Part shown: piece after piece, positions 1 through 6,215 of the stretch | How positions within the stretch are numbered: the first letter of the stretch is position 1 | Layout: each line of letters starts with the position of its first letter | Assembly: GCA_014846205.1 (NCBI GenBank) | Contig: RKAY01000098.1 | Span: 1-14,271, forward strand | DNA: 14,271 nt | From: Collinsella aerofaciens | Lineage (GTDB): Bacteria > Actinomycetota > Coriobacteriia > Coriobacteriales > Coriobacteriaceae | Direction of reading: 5' to 3' | Made by a program: the position numbers and the translations under genes | Notes under the pieces: generated by a model | Database searches by the model: none | What the model saw: the letters and a program-made list of their open reading frames with translations, nothing else | What the model was told of the DNA's origin: nothing

Positions 1-384
1 ATAGGACAGACGGTTGACGCAGTAGCCCTGCAGCCACTGGAAGGCCGCGGCACCTACCACGACGAGCGCGAGCTTGGTGACAAGCGGCAACAGCGCGTCG
101 AAGTCCACTCGACCCGCCGCGACGATGAGGTCGATGCCCTCACCGATAAGAATAGGCGTGTAGAGCTGCAGAATCACCGAGATGGCGGCGCTCACAAACG
201 ACGCCACAAACGAAATACGGTGCGGACGAACGTAGCCCATCAGGCGGCGAGTCACCGCACCCACGGGATAGCGCTCGGGATCGCCGGGCTGGCGTGGGCC
301 GTCACCCAGGTCGTTGAGGCTATCGTTGCCGGACACGTTGGCCGTCATCGTGGCGACCGAACCGGAAGAAGTGTACGGATTCAT
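1..384 (-). CDS. ABC exporter, membrane-domain half (3' part outside window)
   Basis: This is the first 128 codons of a gene that continues past the left edge. The start is the ATG at 384, directly next to the TAA stop of the upstream ABC gene (TAAATG). A strong ribosome site, AGGAGG, lies inside the end of that upstream gene, so the two are translationally coupled. A polar N-terminus of about 45 residues (MNPYTSSGSV...) leads into RRLMGYVRPHRISF and a first hydrophobic helix, then YTPILIGEGIDLI. This is the usual opening of a type IV (ABCB-like) exporter membrane domain. The ATPase domain is not visible. By family rules it should carry the intact catalytic site, because its partner's site is degenerate. 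Substrate unknown; drug, lipid or peptide export are family possibilities. Confidence 0.85.
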   Translation of the reverse strand, partial: MNPYTSSGSVATMTANVSGNDSLNDLGDGPRQPGDPERYPVGAVTRRLMGYVRPHRISFVASFVSAAISVILQLYTPILIGEGIDLIVAAGRVDFDALLPLVTKLALVVVGAAAFQWLQGYCVNRLSY

Positions 385-2229
385 TTAGCAGCCCTCCTTT
401 GCGCAAGTGGATGCCGGGGCAGCCAGGACAGACGCGGGCGTCGCGCTCCCCTGCTGACCCTCGAGCTCCTCGCGGCGCAGCTGCGACTGGCAGATCTCGC
501 GGTAGAGCTGGCAGGTCGCGTACAGCTCGTCATGCGTGCCCAGGCCCGCAACCGAGCCGTGATCGAGTACGCAGATCATGTCGGCGTCGCGCACGGTCGA
601 GACGCGCTGGCTTACGATCACCGTCGTGAGCGGCAGCCCGCCCTCGGCGGCACCGCGACCGCTGCGCTCGCGAATAGCGTGACGAAGCGCCGCATCGGTC
701 TTAAAGTCGAGCGCCGAGGCGGAGTCGTCCATGATCAATATCTGAGGCGAACCCACCAAGGCGCGCGCGATGGTCAGGCGCTGGCGCTGGCCACCGCTAA
801 AGTTCTTGCCACCCGCCTCGACCGGGGCATCCAGGCCTTGGGGCTTGTTGCGCACGAATTCGCTGGCCTGCGCCATATCGAGCGCCGCCCAGAGCTCCTC
901 GTCGGTCGCCGCCTCGTCGCGCCAGGTCAGGTTGCTGCGGATGGTGCCGCTCACCAGCGACGCTCGCTGCGGAACGATCGCGACCACGTGGCGCAGCTGG
1001 TCGAGCGGCCAGGCACGCACGTCGGAGCCCATTATGCTCACGCTGCCGGTGCTCGCATCGTACAGGCGCGGGATGAGCGAGACGAGCGTGGACTTGCCGC
1101 TGCCCGTACCGCCGATAATGCCGAGCGTCCTGCCCAGCGGGAGCTCCAGCGTCACATCGTTGACGGCGTTGGCAGCGCCGGCGCCAAAGGAGAAGCTCGC
1201 ATGGCTTAAGCTCAGCGCAGGAACTGGAGCGACATTGCCCGGCTCGGGCAGTGCGACCGGCTCGTTGTCCTCGTCGGTGATGCTCGGCTCGCAATTGAGC
1301 ACCTCGTTGATACGCGACGCGCTGGCGCTCGCCTTGGTAAAGACCACGACCAGGTTGGCGACATACACGATGGAGGTCAGGGTCTGCGTCATGTAGTTCA
1401 CAAACGCCATGACCTGACCCTGCGTAAGCTCGCCCACGTTGACCTGGATGCCGCCCACCCACAGGATGGCGCACACGCCCAGGTTCATCACAAGAAACGT
1501 GACGGGGTTGAGAATCGACGAGAGCTTGCCCACCGCGATGGCAGTATTGGCCTGGTCATCGGCGGCTTGGGCAAAGCGCTCGCGCTCGTGATCTTCACGC
1601 ACAAACGCACGGACCACGCGAGCGCCCGAAAGGCCTTCGCGACAGATAAGCGCGATGCGGTCGAGCTTTGCCTGCAGCTGCTTGTAATACGGGATGCAGC
1701 GTGCCATGACAAACCAAAACACCAGGCCGATAGCGGGCGTGCAAATCAAAAAGATCATGCCGAGCTTAAGGTCGATGGCAAGGGCCGCGCACATAGAGCC
1801 CACCGCCAAGAAGGGCCAGCGGATGAGCATGCGCACGCCGAGCGCCACAGCGAGCTGCACCTGGTTGACGTCGTTGGTGATACGCGTGATGAGCGACGGC
1901 GTGCCAAAGCGATCGAGCTCGGCGTAGCTCAGCTTATTAATGTGCTCGTAGAGCGCACCACGGATATCGGTGCCCATGCCCTGCGAGGTCAGCGCCGCCA
2001 TCTTTTGGCAGACGAGCGTAAACGAGATGCCGATCACAGCCATGGCGCCAAGCAGCATACCGTAGTGGACGACGGTGTTGACATCGTGCGCGCCGATACC
2101 TTTATCGATCATCTGGGCAATCACGAGCGGCGTAAGCAGGTCAAAGATCACTTCGATCAACTTGCACGCAGGGCCAATCACCATATACCGGCGAAACTTA
2201 CCACCAAAACGCCTGAGCAGCTCAATCAT
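385..2229 (-). CDS. ABC exporter subunit, membrane domain fused to a degenerate ATPase
   Basis: A 614-residue half-transporter. The membrane domain spans about residues 5-310 and the ATPase domain about 340-590. Walker A is GGTGSGKS (373-380), the Q-loop region is VPQRAS, the signature is NFSGGQ (476-481) and Walker B is ILIMDD (497-502). The usual catalytic Glu after Walker B is Asp, and the usual H-loop His is Gln (VSQRVSTV). This pattern marks the non-catalytic member of heterodimeric exporters of the BmrC/BmrD or TM287/TM288 kind. I chose the ATG at 2229 because GGGAG lies 9 bases upstream; an in-frame TTG at 2262 would add 11 residues but has no ribosome site. The partner gene follows without a gap. 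The C-terminal tail is Ala/Ser-rich and ends in KEGC. The exported substrate cannot be told from sequence. Confidence 0.93.
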   Translation of the reverse strand: MIELLRRFGGKFRRYMVIGPACKLIEVIFDLLTPLVIAQMIDKGIGAHDVNTVVHYGMLLGAMAVIGISFTLVCQKMAALTSQGMGTDIRGALYEHINKLSYAELDRFGTPSLITRITNDVNQVQLAVALGVRMLIRWPFLAVGSMCAALAIDLKLGMIFLICTPAIGLVFWFVMARCIPYYKQLQAKLDRIALICREGLSGARVVRAFVREDHERERFAQAADDQANTAIAVGKLSSILNPVTFLVMNLGVCAILWVGGIQVNVGELTQGQVMAFVNYMTQTLTSIVYVANLVVVFTKASASASRINEVLNCEPSITDEDNEPVALPEPGNVAPVPALSLSHASFSFGAGAANAVNDVTLELPLGRTLGIIGGTGSGKSTLVSLIPRLYDASTGSVSIMGSDVRAWPLDQLRHVVAIVPQRASLVSGTIRSNLTWRDEAATDEELWAALDMAQASEFVRNKPQGLDAPVEAGGKNFSGGQRQRLTIARALVGSPQILIMDDSASALDFKTDAALRHAIRERSGRGAAEGGLPLTTVIVSQRVSTVRDADMICVLDHGSVAGLGTHDELYATCQLYREICQSQLRREELEGQQGSATPASVLAAPASTCAKEGC

Positions 2230-2273
2230 AAAAAGGCGCTCCCTATCATCATTCACACTCAATTCGAATCATG

Positions 2274-2303
2274 ATAGTACGGCGAACCAAAGGAATGCGT
2301 AAA
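2274..2303 (-). promoter_or_regulatory. Possible promoter of the ABC exporter pair
   Basis: On the minus strand TTTACG (2298-2303) is followed, after 18 bases, by TACTAT (2274-2279), giving a predicted start near 2267 and a leader of about 40 bases. Both hexamers match the sigma-70 consensus only 4 of 6. Just downstream are small palindromes, ATCATGAT and ATTCGAAT, that could be regulator sites. Confidence 0.4.
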
Positions 2304-2382
2304 CAGCGCATCACGGAACACGGGATTAAATTATTCAGACAAATGCCTCACCGCCGGCCTGGCCATGTCGCGGCACCAAAAA

Positions 2383-2503
2383 GCGCCCGTGCGTTCGATG
2401 GATCCGGATGCCCGACAGAGGCTCCTTATGGCTGCTTCCTTCCGGACCTGACCAGATTCGGAACATGTCGTCATCCGAACCCATCGAACGCGCTAGGCGC
2501 TCA
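2383..2503 (-). ncRNA. ffs: Signal recognition particle RNA, small bacterial type
   Basis: The minus strand carries the hallmark SRP core CAGGTCCGGAAGGAAGCAGC (around 2430-2450), the asymmetric-loop and tetraloop region bound by Ffh. The flanks fold into the long hairpin: GCGTTCGATGG pairs perfectly with CCATCGAACGC, followed by GGATG/CATCC. The ends pair as AGCGCC/GGCGCT and run into TTTTT at 2378-2382, so the terminal helix doubles as an intrinsic terminator. The length of about 120 nt fits the small form without an Alu domain. The RNA works with Ffh and FtsY in co-translational membrane targeting. Ends are estimated from pairing and may be off by a few bases. Confidence 0.95.
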
Positions 2504-2507
2504 GTAT

Positions 2508-2536
2508 ATTTTACCTGCTCTCGCCCGCCACGGCAA
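2508..2536 (-). promoter_or_regulatory. Promoter of the SRP RNA gene
   Basis: On the minus strand TTGCCG (-35, 2531-2536) and TAAAAT (-10, 2508-2513) are separated by exactly 17 bases. The predicted start, 5-7 bases further on, coincides with the 5' end of the SRP RNA deduced from base pairing. This is the best-formed promoter in the window, as expected for a highly expressed RNA gene. Confidence 0.75.
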
Positions 2537-2610
2537 GGTAGCTAATTTAGGACGGGGCTTTTTTGACTGCTTTTCTGACTGCCCCCAAGCTGAACCAAAG
2601 GATGAGTTTT

Positions 2611-4392
2611 CTAGAGACGGCCGAGGTCGTAGGCTCGAGCGGCAGACTCGCCGGCGCAGATGAGGTTCGCTTCGGCCTCGTGCGAGTCGAGCGCCACCTC
2701 AAGGTCCATGGGCTTGCGACAGATCGGCAAAACCAAGTCAATACCCTGCTCATGCACCGCATCCAGGTTGTCGGCACGACCGCCCACGACGGCGACCACC
2801 GGCTTGCCATATCGCTTCGCACGACGGGCCACGCCCACCGGTGCCTTACCGGCGGCGGATTGCTCGTCCATATTACCCTCGCCCGTTATGACCAGATCGA
2901 CATCGCGCACGCGCTCGTCGAACCCAATCAGATCGAGCACTGTCTCAACGCCCGAACGCAACTCGGCACCAAGCGCCAACAACGCGGCGCCCAGACCGCC
3001 AGCAGCACCGACGCCGGGCACGCCGAGCACCGAGCCAAACGTCCGCGCGCCCTCGGGCACGCGCAGCAATCCCTGAGCCCGAGCCTCGGCAATCGCCGTA
3101 TCGAGCAGGCGACCGTAGCCGACCATCCAGCCGTCGTACCCGCCCAGCGTTTCGACATCGTCTGTCGGCAGGCCCTTTTGCCCGCCAAACACCGCAAGTG
3201 CCCCGCGACGTCCCACGAGCGGATTCTCGACATCGGAAAGCACCACGACACGCACGCCATTCAGTGCCCGAAGCGCCGGTGCCAAATCGATACTCGCCAC
3301 GTGTTCAAGGCCCGCGAGCCCCGGCGCGATATCGCAGCCACGGTCATCCACAAGGCGCGCGCCCAGCGCCTGCAGCATACCGGCGCCGCCGTCGTTAGTG
3401 GCGCTGCCGCCCAGTCCTATATATAGGGTCCTCGCCCCCGCGCGAGCCGCACGGATCATCAGCTCGCCCACGCCATAGGTTGTGGCCGCCAACGCCGCCG
3501 ACTCCGTGCAAGGCGAATACCCAATACCCGCCGCCTCGGCCATCTCAATAACAGCCGACTCGTGCTCGCCGTCCACCAGCATCCGGGCAGACGCGCGGTC
3601 GCCCAAGGGGCCTGCAACCTCGCAGGTCACAAGCTCGCCGCCGCGCGCGGCAACGGCATCGAGCGTTCCCTCACCGCCATCCGCCAGCGGCAGCGCGCTT
3701 ACTTGGGCATCGGGCCACACGCGGCGCACGCCTTCAGCAACGGCCTCCTCCGCCTGTGCACTCGAAACGCTGCCCTTAAAGGAGTCGATCGCCAGCAGCA
3801 CACGGCGGGGCCGGCGGCACACGGCACCAAAATCGACCGCCTCAACGGCGATATCTTCGGCGCACGCGAGCGCCTCGGCATGAGCGGTATGCGCCTCAAG
3901 ATCGGCCCCACAGCCGCAGACAGCACCATCGGTGGCACGCAGCCCACTAAAATAGCCGCTCAACACCTCACGACACTCGTCTGCCAGCACGTCGGCGGTC
4001 ACATTAAACCGATGATTCAGGCGCGAATCGGCATTCAGGTCATATAGCGAACCCAGCGCGCCCGCCTTGGCATCAGCCGCGCCATACACGCAGCGCCCGA
4101 CGCGCGCGTTGACCATAAGCCCCGCACACATGCAGCAGGGCTCGAGCGTCACGTAGACCGTGCAATCGGAAAGGCGCCAGCGACCGAGCGACCGAGCGGC
4201 AGCGCACAGGGCCGCGAACTCTGCATGCGCCGAAGGGTCCTGATCGAGCTCGCGACGATTATGCGCCCGCGCGACAATCTCACCCGCACGCACCACCACG
4301 GCGCCAATGGGCACTTCGCCCACTGCCGCGGCGGCGCGCGCCTCGGCAAGCGCCTCGCGCATGAACTTCTCGTCGATTTCGGTGATCGTCAT
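2611..4392 (-). CDS. tadA: Fusion protein: tRNA adenosine deaminase (TadA) + glycerate kinase
   Basis: One 593-residue frame holds two complete enzymes. Residues 1-155 are TadA, which converts the wobble adenosine of tRNA-Arg(ACG) to inosine. The zinc site is visible as HAE (His56, catalytic Glu58) and PCCMC (Cys86, Cys89), and the family tail LNADSRLNHRF is present. Residues 196-593 are a type-1 glycerate kinase (ATP-dependent phosphorylation of glycerate). It begins RVLLAIDSFKGS, with GLGGSATNDGG at 326-336 and TGEGNMDEQ further on; about 398 residues matches stand-alone members (about 380). A linker of about 40 residues, rich in Ala and Cys, joins them. The ATG at 4392 is preceded by GGGAAGG at normal spacing; the GTG at 4443, next to the tRNA, has no ribosome site. 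SRP RNA lies downstream and tRNA-Ser diverges upstream. No frameshift or stop separates the halves. Confidence 0.93.
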   Translation of the reverse strand: MTITEIDEKFMREALAEARAAAAVGEVPIGAVVVRAGEIVARAHNRRELDQDPSAHAEFAALCAAARSLGRWRLSDCTVYVTLEPCCMCAGLMVNARVGRCVYGAADAKAGALGSLYDLNADSRLNHRFNVTADVLADECREVLSGYFSGLRATDGAVCGCGADLEAHTAHAEALACAEDIAVEAVDFGAVCRRPRRVLLAIDSFKGSVSSAQAEEAVAEGVRRVWPDAQVSALPLADGGEGTLDAVAARGGELVTCEVAGPLGDRASARMLVDGEHESAVIEMAEAAGIGYSPCTESAALAATTYGVGELMIRAARAGARTLYIGLGGSATNDGGAGMLQALGARLVDDRGCDIAPGLAGLEHVASIDLAPALRALNGVRVVVLSDVENPLVGRRGALAVFGGQKGLPTDDVETLGGYDGWMVGYGRLLDTAIAEARAQGLLRVPEGARTFGSVLGVPGVGAAGGLGAALLALGAELRSGVETVLDLIGFDERVRDVDLVITGEGNMDEQSAAGKAPVGVARRAKRYGKPVVAVVGGRADNLDAVHEQGIDLVLPICRKPMDLEVALDSHEAEANLICAGESAARAYDLGRL

Positions 4393-4407
4393 CGTTCGCC
4401 TTCCCTG

Positions 4408-4433
4408 TTGCAAATTCAAAACGATGCTATCAT
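4408..4433 (+). promoter_or_regulatory. Possible promoter of tRNA-Ser (extended -10)
   Basis: TATCAT at 4428-4433 (5 of 6 to consensus) is preceded by TGC, forming an extended -10 motif. TTGCAA at 4408-4413 resembles a -35 box but the 14-base spacer is short. The start would fall just before the tRNA at 4444. The 51 bases between the tRNA and the tadA start must also hold the opposite promoter. Confidence 0.45.
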
Positions 4434-4443
4434 TACGACTCAC

Positions 4444-4533
4444 GGAGAGATGGCAGAGCGGTTGAATGCGGCGGTCTTGAAAACCGTTGAGCGCGAGAGC
4501 GTTCCGGGGGTTCGAATCCCCCTCTCTCCGCCA
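4444..4533 (+). tRNA. tRNA-Ser(UGA)
   Basis: The acceptor stem GGAGAGA pairs with TCTCTCC, followed by discriminator G and an encoded CCA (4531-4533). The D-arm region is TGGCAGAGCGG, the anticodon loop CTTGAAA gives anticodon TGA, and the T-arm is GGGGGTTCGAATCCCCC. The variable arm is long (GAGCGCGAGAGCGTTC region), as expected for class II serine tRNAs. It reads UCA and other UCN codons. Only three bases separate its CCA end from the stop codon of the facing TetR gene. Confidence 0.97.
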
Positions 4534-4536
4534 CTT

Positions 4537-5121
4537 CTAGTGATGCACCGGCGTCATGGTTCGCTCGAACAGCGCATCGACCACGTCGGCCATCTCGGGT
4601 CGACGCTTGAGGTCGTGACCCGACTCCCACCATATCGTGAAAAGTCGAATAATACCGCCGGCGACAAACTCAGACGTCGTCTCGAGTGACACGGGGGCCA
4701 GGGCATCCTCGGCAAGCACGTTCATCACACGCTCGCGGATGGAACGGGCAATGCGGTCGCAAATAACGTTGGTCAGCATGCCCGACATGCTGCTTGCCAA
4801 AATGTTATCCATGAGCTGCTCGTGCGTCAGAATCAAATCCATGGCATCGTCCAAAATCGCATGTCGAAGCGCGCGCACGTCCTCGGCAGACACTGCGCCG
4901 GCCTCATCGGGCTGTTTTTGCGGCAAGCCCGACATGAGCTCATCGATATAAAAGGCGAAGTAATCGTTTTTATCGCGAAAATGCTTATAGAACGTCGTGC
5001 GGCGAATCATGGCCCGGTCGCACAGCATAGCAACCGTCAAATCCTCAAATCGATGCTCTTCCAAAAGCTCGGTAAAGGCATCGAACAGGGCACGATAGGT
5101 TTTCTTGATGCGAAGATCCAT
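4537..5121 (-). CDS. TetR-family transcriptional regulator
   Basis: A 194-residue protein with an N-terminal helix-turn-helix at about residues 8-50: RIKKTYRALFDAFTELL, then FEDLTVAMLCDRAMIRRTTF and YKHFRDKNDYF, the classic TetR recognition helix with its Y-x-HF-x-K-x-LF-type end. The rest is helical and without a recognised ligand signature, so the inducer is unknown. The ATG at 5121 has GAGG 12 bases upstream; the in-frame ATG at 5133 (adding MAIR) has GAGG directly adjacent, which is too close, so the start is uncertain by four residues. The gene is divergent from lemA, and a dyad over the lemA -10 box is a candidate target. It faces the tRNA-Ser gene with no terminator between. Confidence 0.9.
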   Translation of the reverse strand: MDLRIKKTYRALFDAFTELLEEHRFEDLTVAMLCDRAMIRRTTFYKHFRDKNDYFAFYIDELMSGLPQKQPDEAGAVSAEDVRALRHAILDDAMDLILTHEQLMDNILASSMSGMLTNVICDRIARSIRERVMNVLAEDALAPVSLETTSEFVAGGIIRLFTIWWESGHDLKRRPEMADVVDALFERTMTPVHH

Positions 5122-5258
5122 CCGTATCGCCATCCTCAAGGCGTAGACAGCATTCCTTAATTTGTCGCATATCTTACACCTGTACCAACCGTTCGATATT
5201 GGCGCCCCCTCCCTGGTTGAAACATAACGCTTACCGGAAAGTTCGGCACCGCCAAAGG

Positions 5259-5290
5259 TTGCGGGTATACTAGATACGCTATACCAACAA
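5259..5290. promoter_or_regulatory. Candidate TetR operator overlapping the lemA promoter
   Basis: A dyad of GGTATA (5264-5269), ten bases, then TATACC (5280-5285). The symmetry extends outward to TTGCGGGTATA and TATACCAACAA, 9 of 11 positions matching. The size fits TetR-family operators and the left arm covers the lemA -10 box. Binding by the adjacent TetR protein is inferred from position only. Confidence 0.45.
5266..5271 (+). promoter_or_regulatory. Probable lemA -10 box
   Basis: TATACT (5 of 6 to the -10 consensus) lies 61 bases before the lemA start, giving a leader of about 55 bases. No good -35 is seen; TTCGGC at 18 bases' spacing is weak. The same TATACT hexamer recurs before several other genes in the window. 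Confidence 0.45.
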
Positions 5291-5332
5291 CGGCCGGCGC
5301 AAAACGCCGCTGCCATTCGAAACGGAGACATC

Positions 5333-5884
5333 ATGGCTACCATCATCATCGGTATCGTTGTTGTCGTTGTGATTGTCTGCGCCATCGCCGGCATCTACAA
5401 CAACATGGTCACCAAGCGCAATCGCATCGATAACGCCTGGCAGAACATCGACACGCAGCTGCAGCGCCGCAACGACCTGATCCCCAACCTGGTCGAGACC
5501 GTCAAGGGCTACGCCAAGCACGAGCAGGAGACGCTCTCCGCCGTGATCAGCGCTCGCAACACCGCCGTCAAGGCGACCACGCCCGAGGCCAAGATGGAAG
5601 CAGACAACGTGCTGACCGGTGCGCTGCGCCAGCTCTTTGCCGTGGCCGAGGCCTACCCCGACCTTAAGGCAAACACCAACTTTACGCAGCTCCAGGCATC
5701 GCTCGAGGATACCGAGAACAAGATCAGCTATGCACGCCAGAGCTACAACGACTGCGTGCTCAGCTACAACAACGCCATTCAGACGTTCCCGGCCGTCATC
5801 TTTGCCGGCATCTTCCAGTTTAAGGAGCGCCAGGGCTTCGAGGCCGCTGAGGCCGCCCGCCAGGCACCGACCGTCAAGTTCTAA
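5333..5884 (+). CDS. lemA: LemA family membrane protein
   Basis: A 183-residue protein of normal LemA length. The N-terminus is a single hydrophobic segment (about residues 3-22, IIIGIVVVVVIVCAIAGIYN). The family core follows: NRIDNAWQNIDTQLQRRNDL, IPNLVETVKGYAKHE, then SYARQSYNDCVLSYNNAIQT and FPAVIFAGIFQF. The LemA fold is a helical bundle anchored outside the membrane; the biochemical role is not established for the family. The ATG is preceded by GGAG at 7 bases' spacing. LemA is often followed by a TPM-domain or metalloprotease gene, but here a terminator follows at once, so it is monocistronic. Expression may be controlled by the divergent TetR gene. Confidence 0.95.
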   Translation: MATIIIGIVVVVVIVCAIAGIYNNMVTKRNRIDNAWQNIDTQLQRRNDLIPNLVETVKGYAKHEQETLSAVISARNTAVKATTPEAKMEADNVLTGALRQLFAVAEAYPDLKANTNFTQLQASLEDTENKISYARQSYNDCVLSYNNAIQTFPAVIFAGIFQFKERQGFEAAEAARQAPTVKF

Positions 5885-5923
5885 CAATCACGGCCGAGTC
5901 TTAAGCCAGTTCATCAACCCTTT

Positions 5924-5957
5924 GGGGTCCAAGGCACAAACCTTGGGCCCTTTTCTT
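5924..5957 (+). terminator. lemA terminator
   Basis: GGGTCCAAGG and CCTTGGGCCC form a 10-bp stem (one G-T pair) around the loop CACAAA, followed by TTTTCTT. It starts about 40 bases after the lemA stop and is a typical intrinsic terminator. Confidence 0.85.
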
Positions 5958-5960
5958 ATC

Positions 5961-6005
5961 CACGCACAACGCGCCCACGCACAACGCGCCCACGCACAAT
6001 GCGCG
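5961..6005. repeat. 15-bp tandem repeat, three copies
   Basis: The unit CACGCACAACGCGCC occurs at 5961-5975 and 5976-5990 exactly, and at 5991-6005 with two changes. It sits between the lemA terminator and a short hairpin in untranslated DNA. The copies abut without spacers, so this is not a CRISPR. Function unknown; copy number may vary by replication slippage. Confidence 0.85.
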
Positions 6006-6020
6006 GCCAATAGGCCGCGC
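6001..6020. repeat. Short perfect hairpin
   Basis: GCGCGGCC and GGCCGCGC flank a four-base AATA loop. It has no T-run on either side, so it is not a standard terminator. The rest of the 331-base gap between lemA and ilvE (5885-6215) holds the terminator, the tandem repeat and the inverted-repeat element listed separately; I see no gene in it. Confidence 0.7.
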
Positions 6021-6074
6021 ACCATCTTTACTTCAGATCTATATTGCCCGTAACGGCAGCACCGAGGTAACGCA

Positions 6075-6199
6075 GGCCCGAGGGCAACCTACCTTTCCGG
6101 CGCACTCCGCAGGACGAAAAAACCTCCGCCGCACGAAGTGCGCAGCGGAGGTTCTTTCATGTCCGAGGACGCGCCGGAAAGGTAGGTTGCCCTCGGGCC
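6075..6199. repeat. 125-bp element with 29-bp perfect inverted-repeat ends
   Basis: The arms 6075-6103 and 6171-6199 are exact reverse complements over 29 bases (left arm begins GGCCCGAGGGCAACCTACC). Inside, GGAC (6112-6115) pairs with GTCC (6161-6164), and the ilvE terminator hairpin fills the centre. The whole forms one nested cruciform or RNA stem. No clear direct duplication flanks it. It could be a small non-autonomous insertion, a dispersed palindromic repeat, or a processed 3' structure of the ilvE message. No second copy was noticed in the window. Confidence 0.85.
6116..6158 (-). terminator. ilvE terminator (nested in the inverted-repeat element)
   Basis: On the minus strand AACCTCCGC pairs with GCGGAGGTT, with an inner GCAC/GTGC stem and a GAA-type loop, followed by TTTTTTC. 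It lies about 60 bases past the ilvE stop and is a strong intrinsic terminator. On the plus strand it has only a weak CTTTC tail. Confidence 0.85.
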
Positions 6200-6215
6200 G
6201 GACATACAAGGCAGC

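Noticed and set aside
220..1209. A 329-codon plus-strand frame opposite the ABC exporter genes
   Set aside because: It overlaps two confident ABC genes and has an Arg/Ala/His-rich composition typical of an antisense shadow.
2563..3426. A 287-codon plus-strand frame opposite the TadA-glycerate kinase gene
   Set aside because: The opposite strand encodes recognisable enzymes throughout; this frame has no motif or ribosome site.
5961..6005. Short repeats considered as a CRISPR array
   Set aside because: The copies are only 15 bp and abut without spacers; no cas gene is near.
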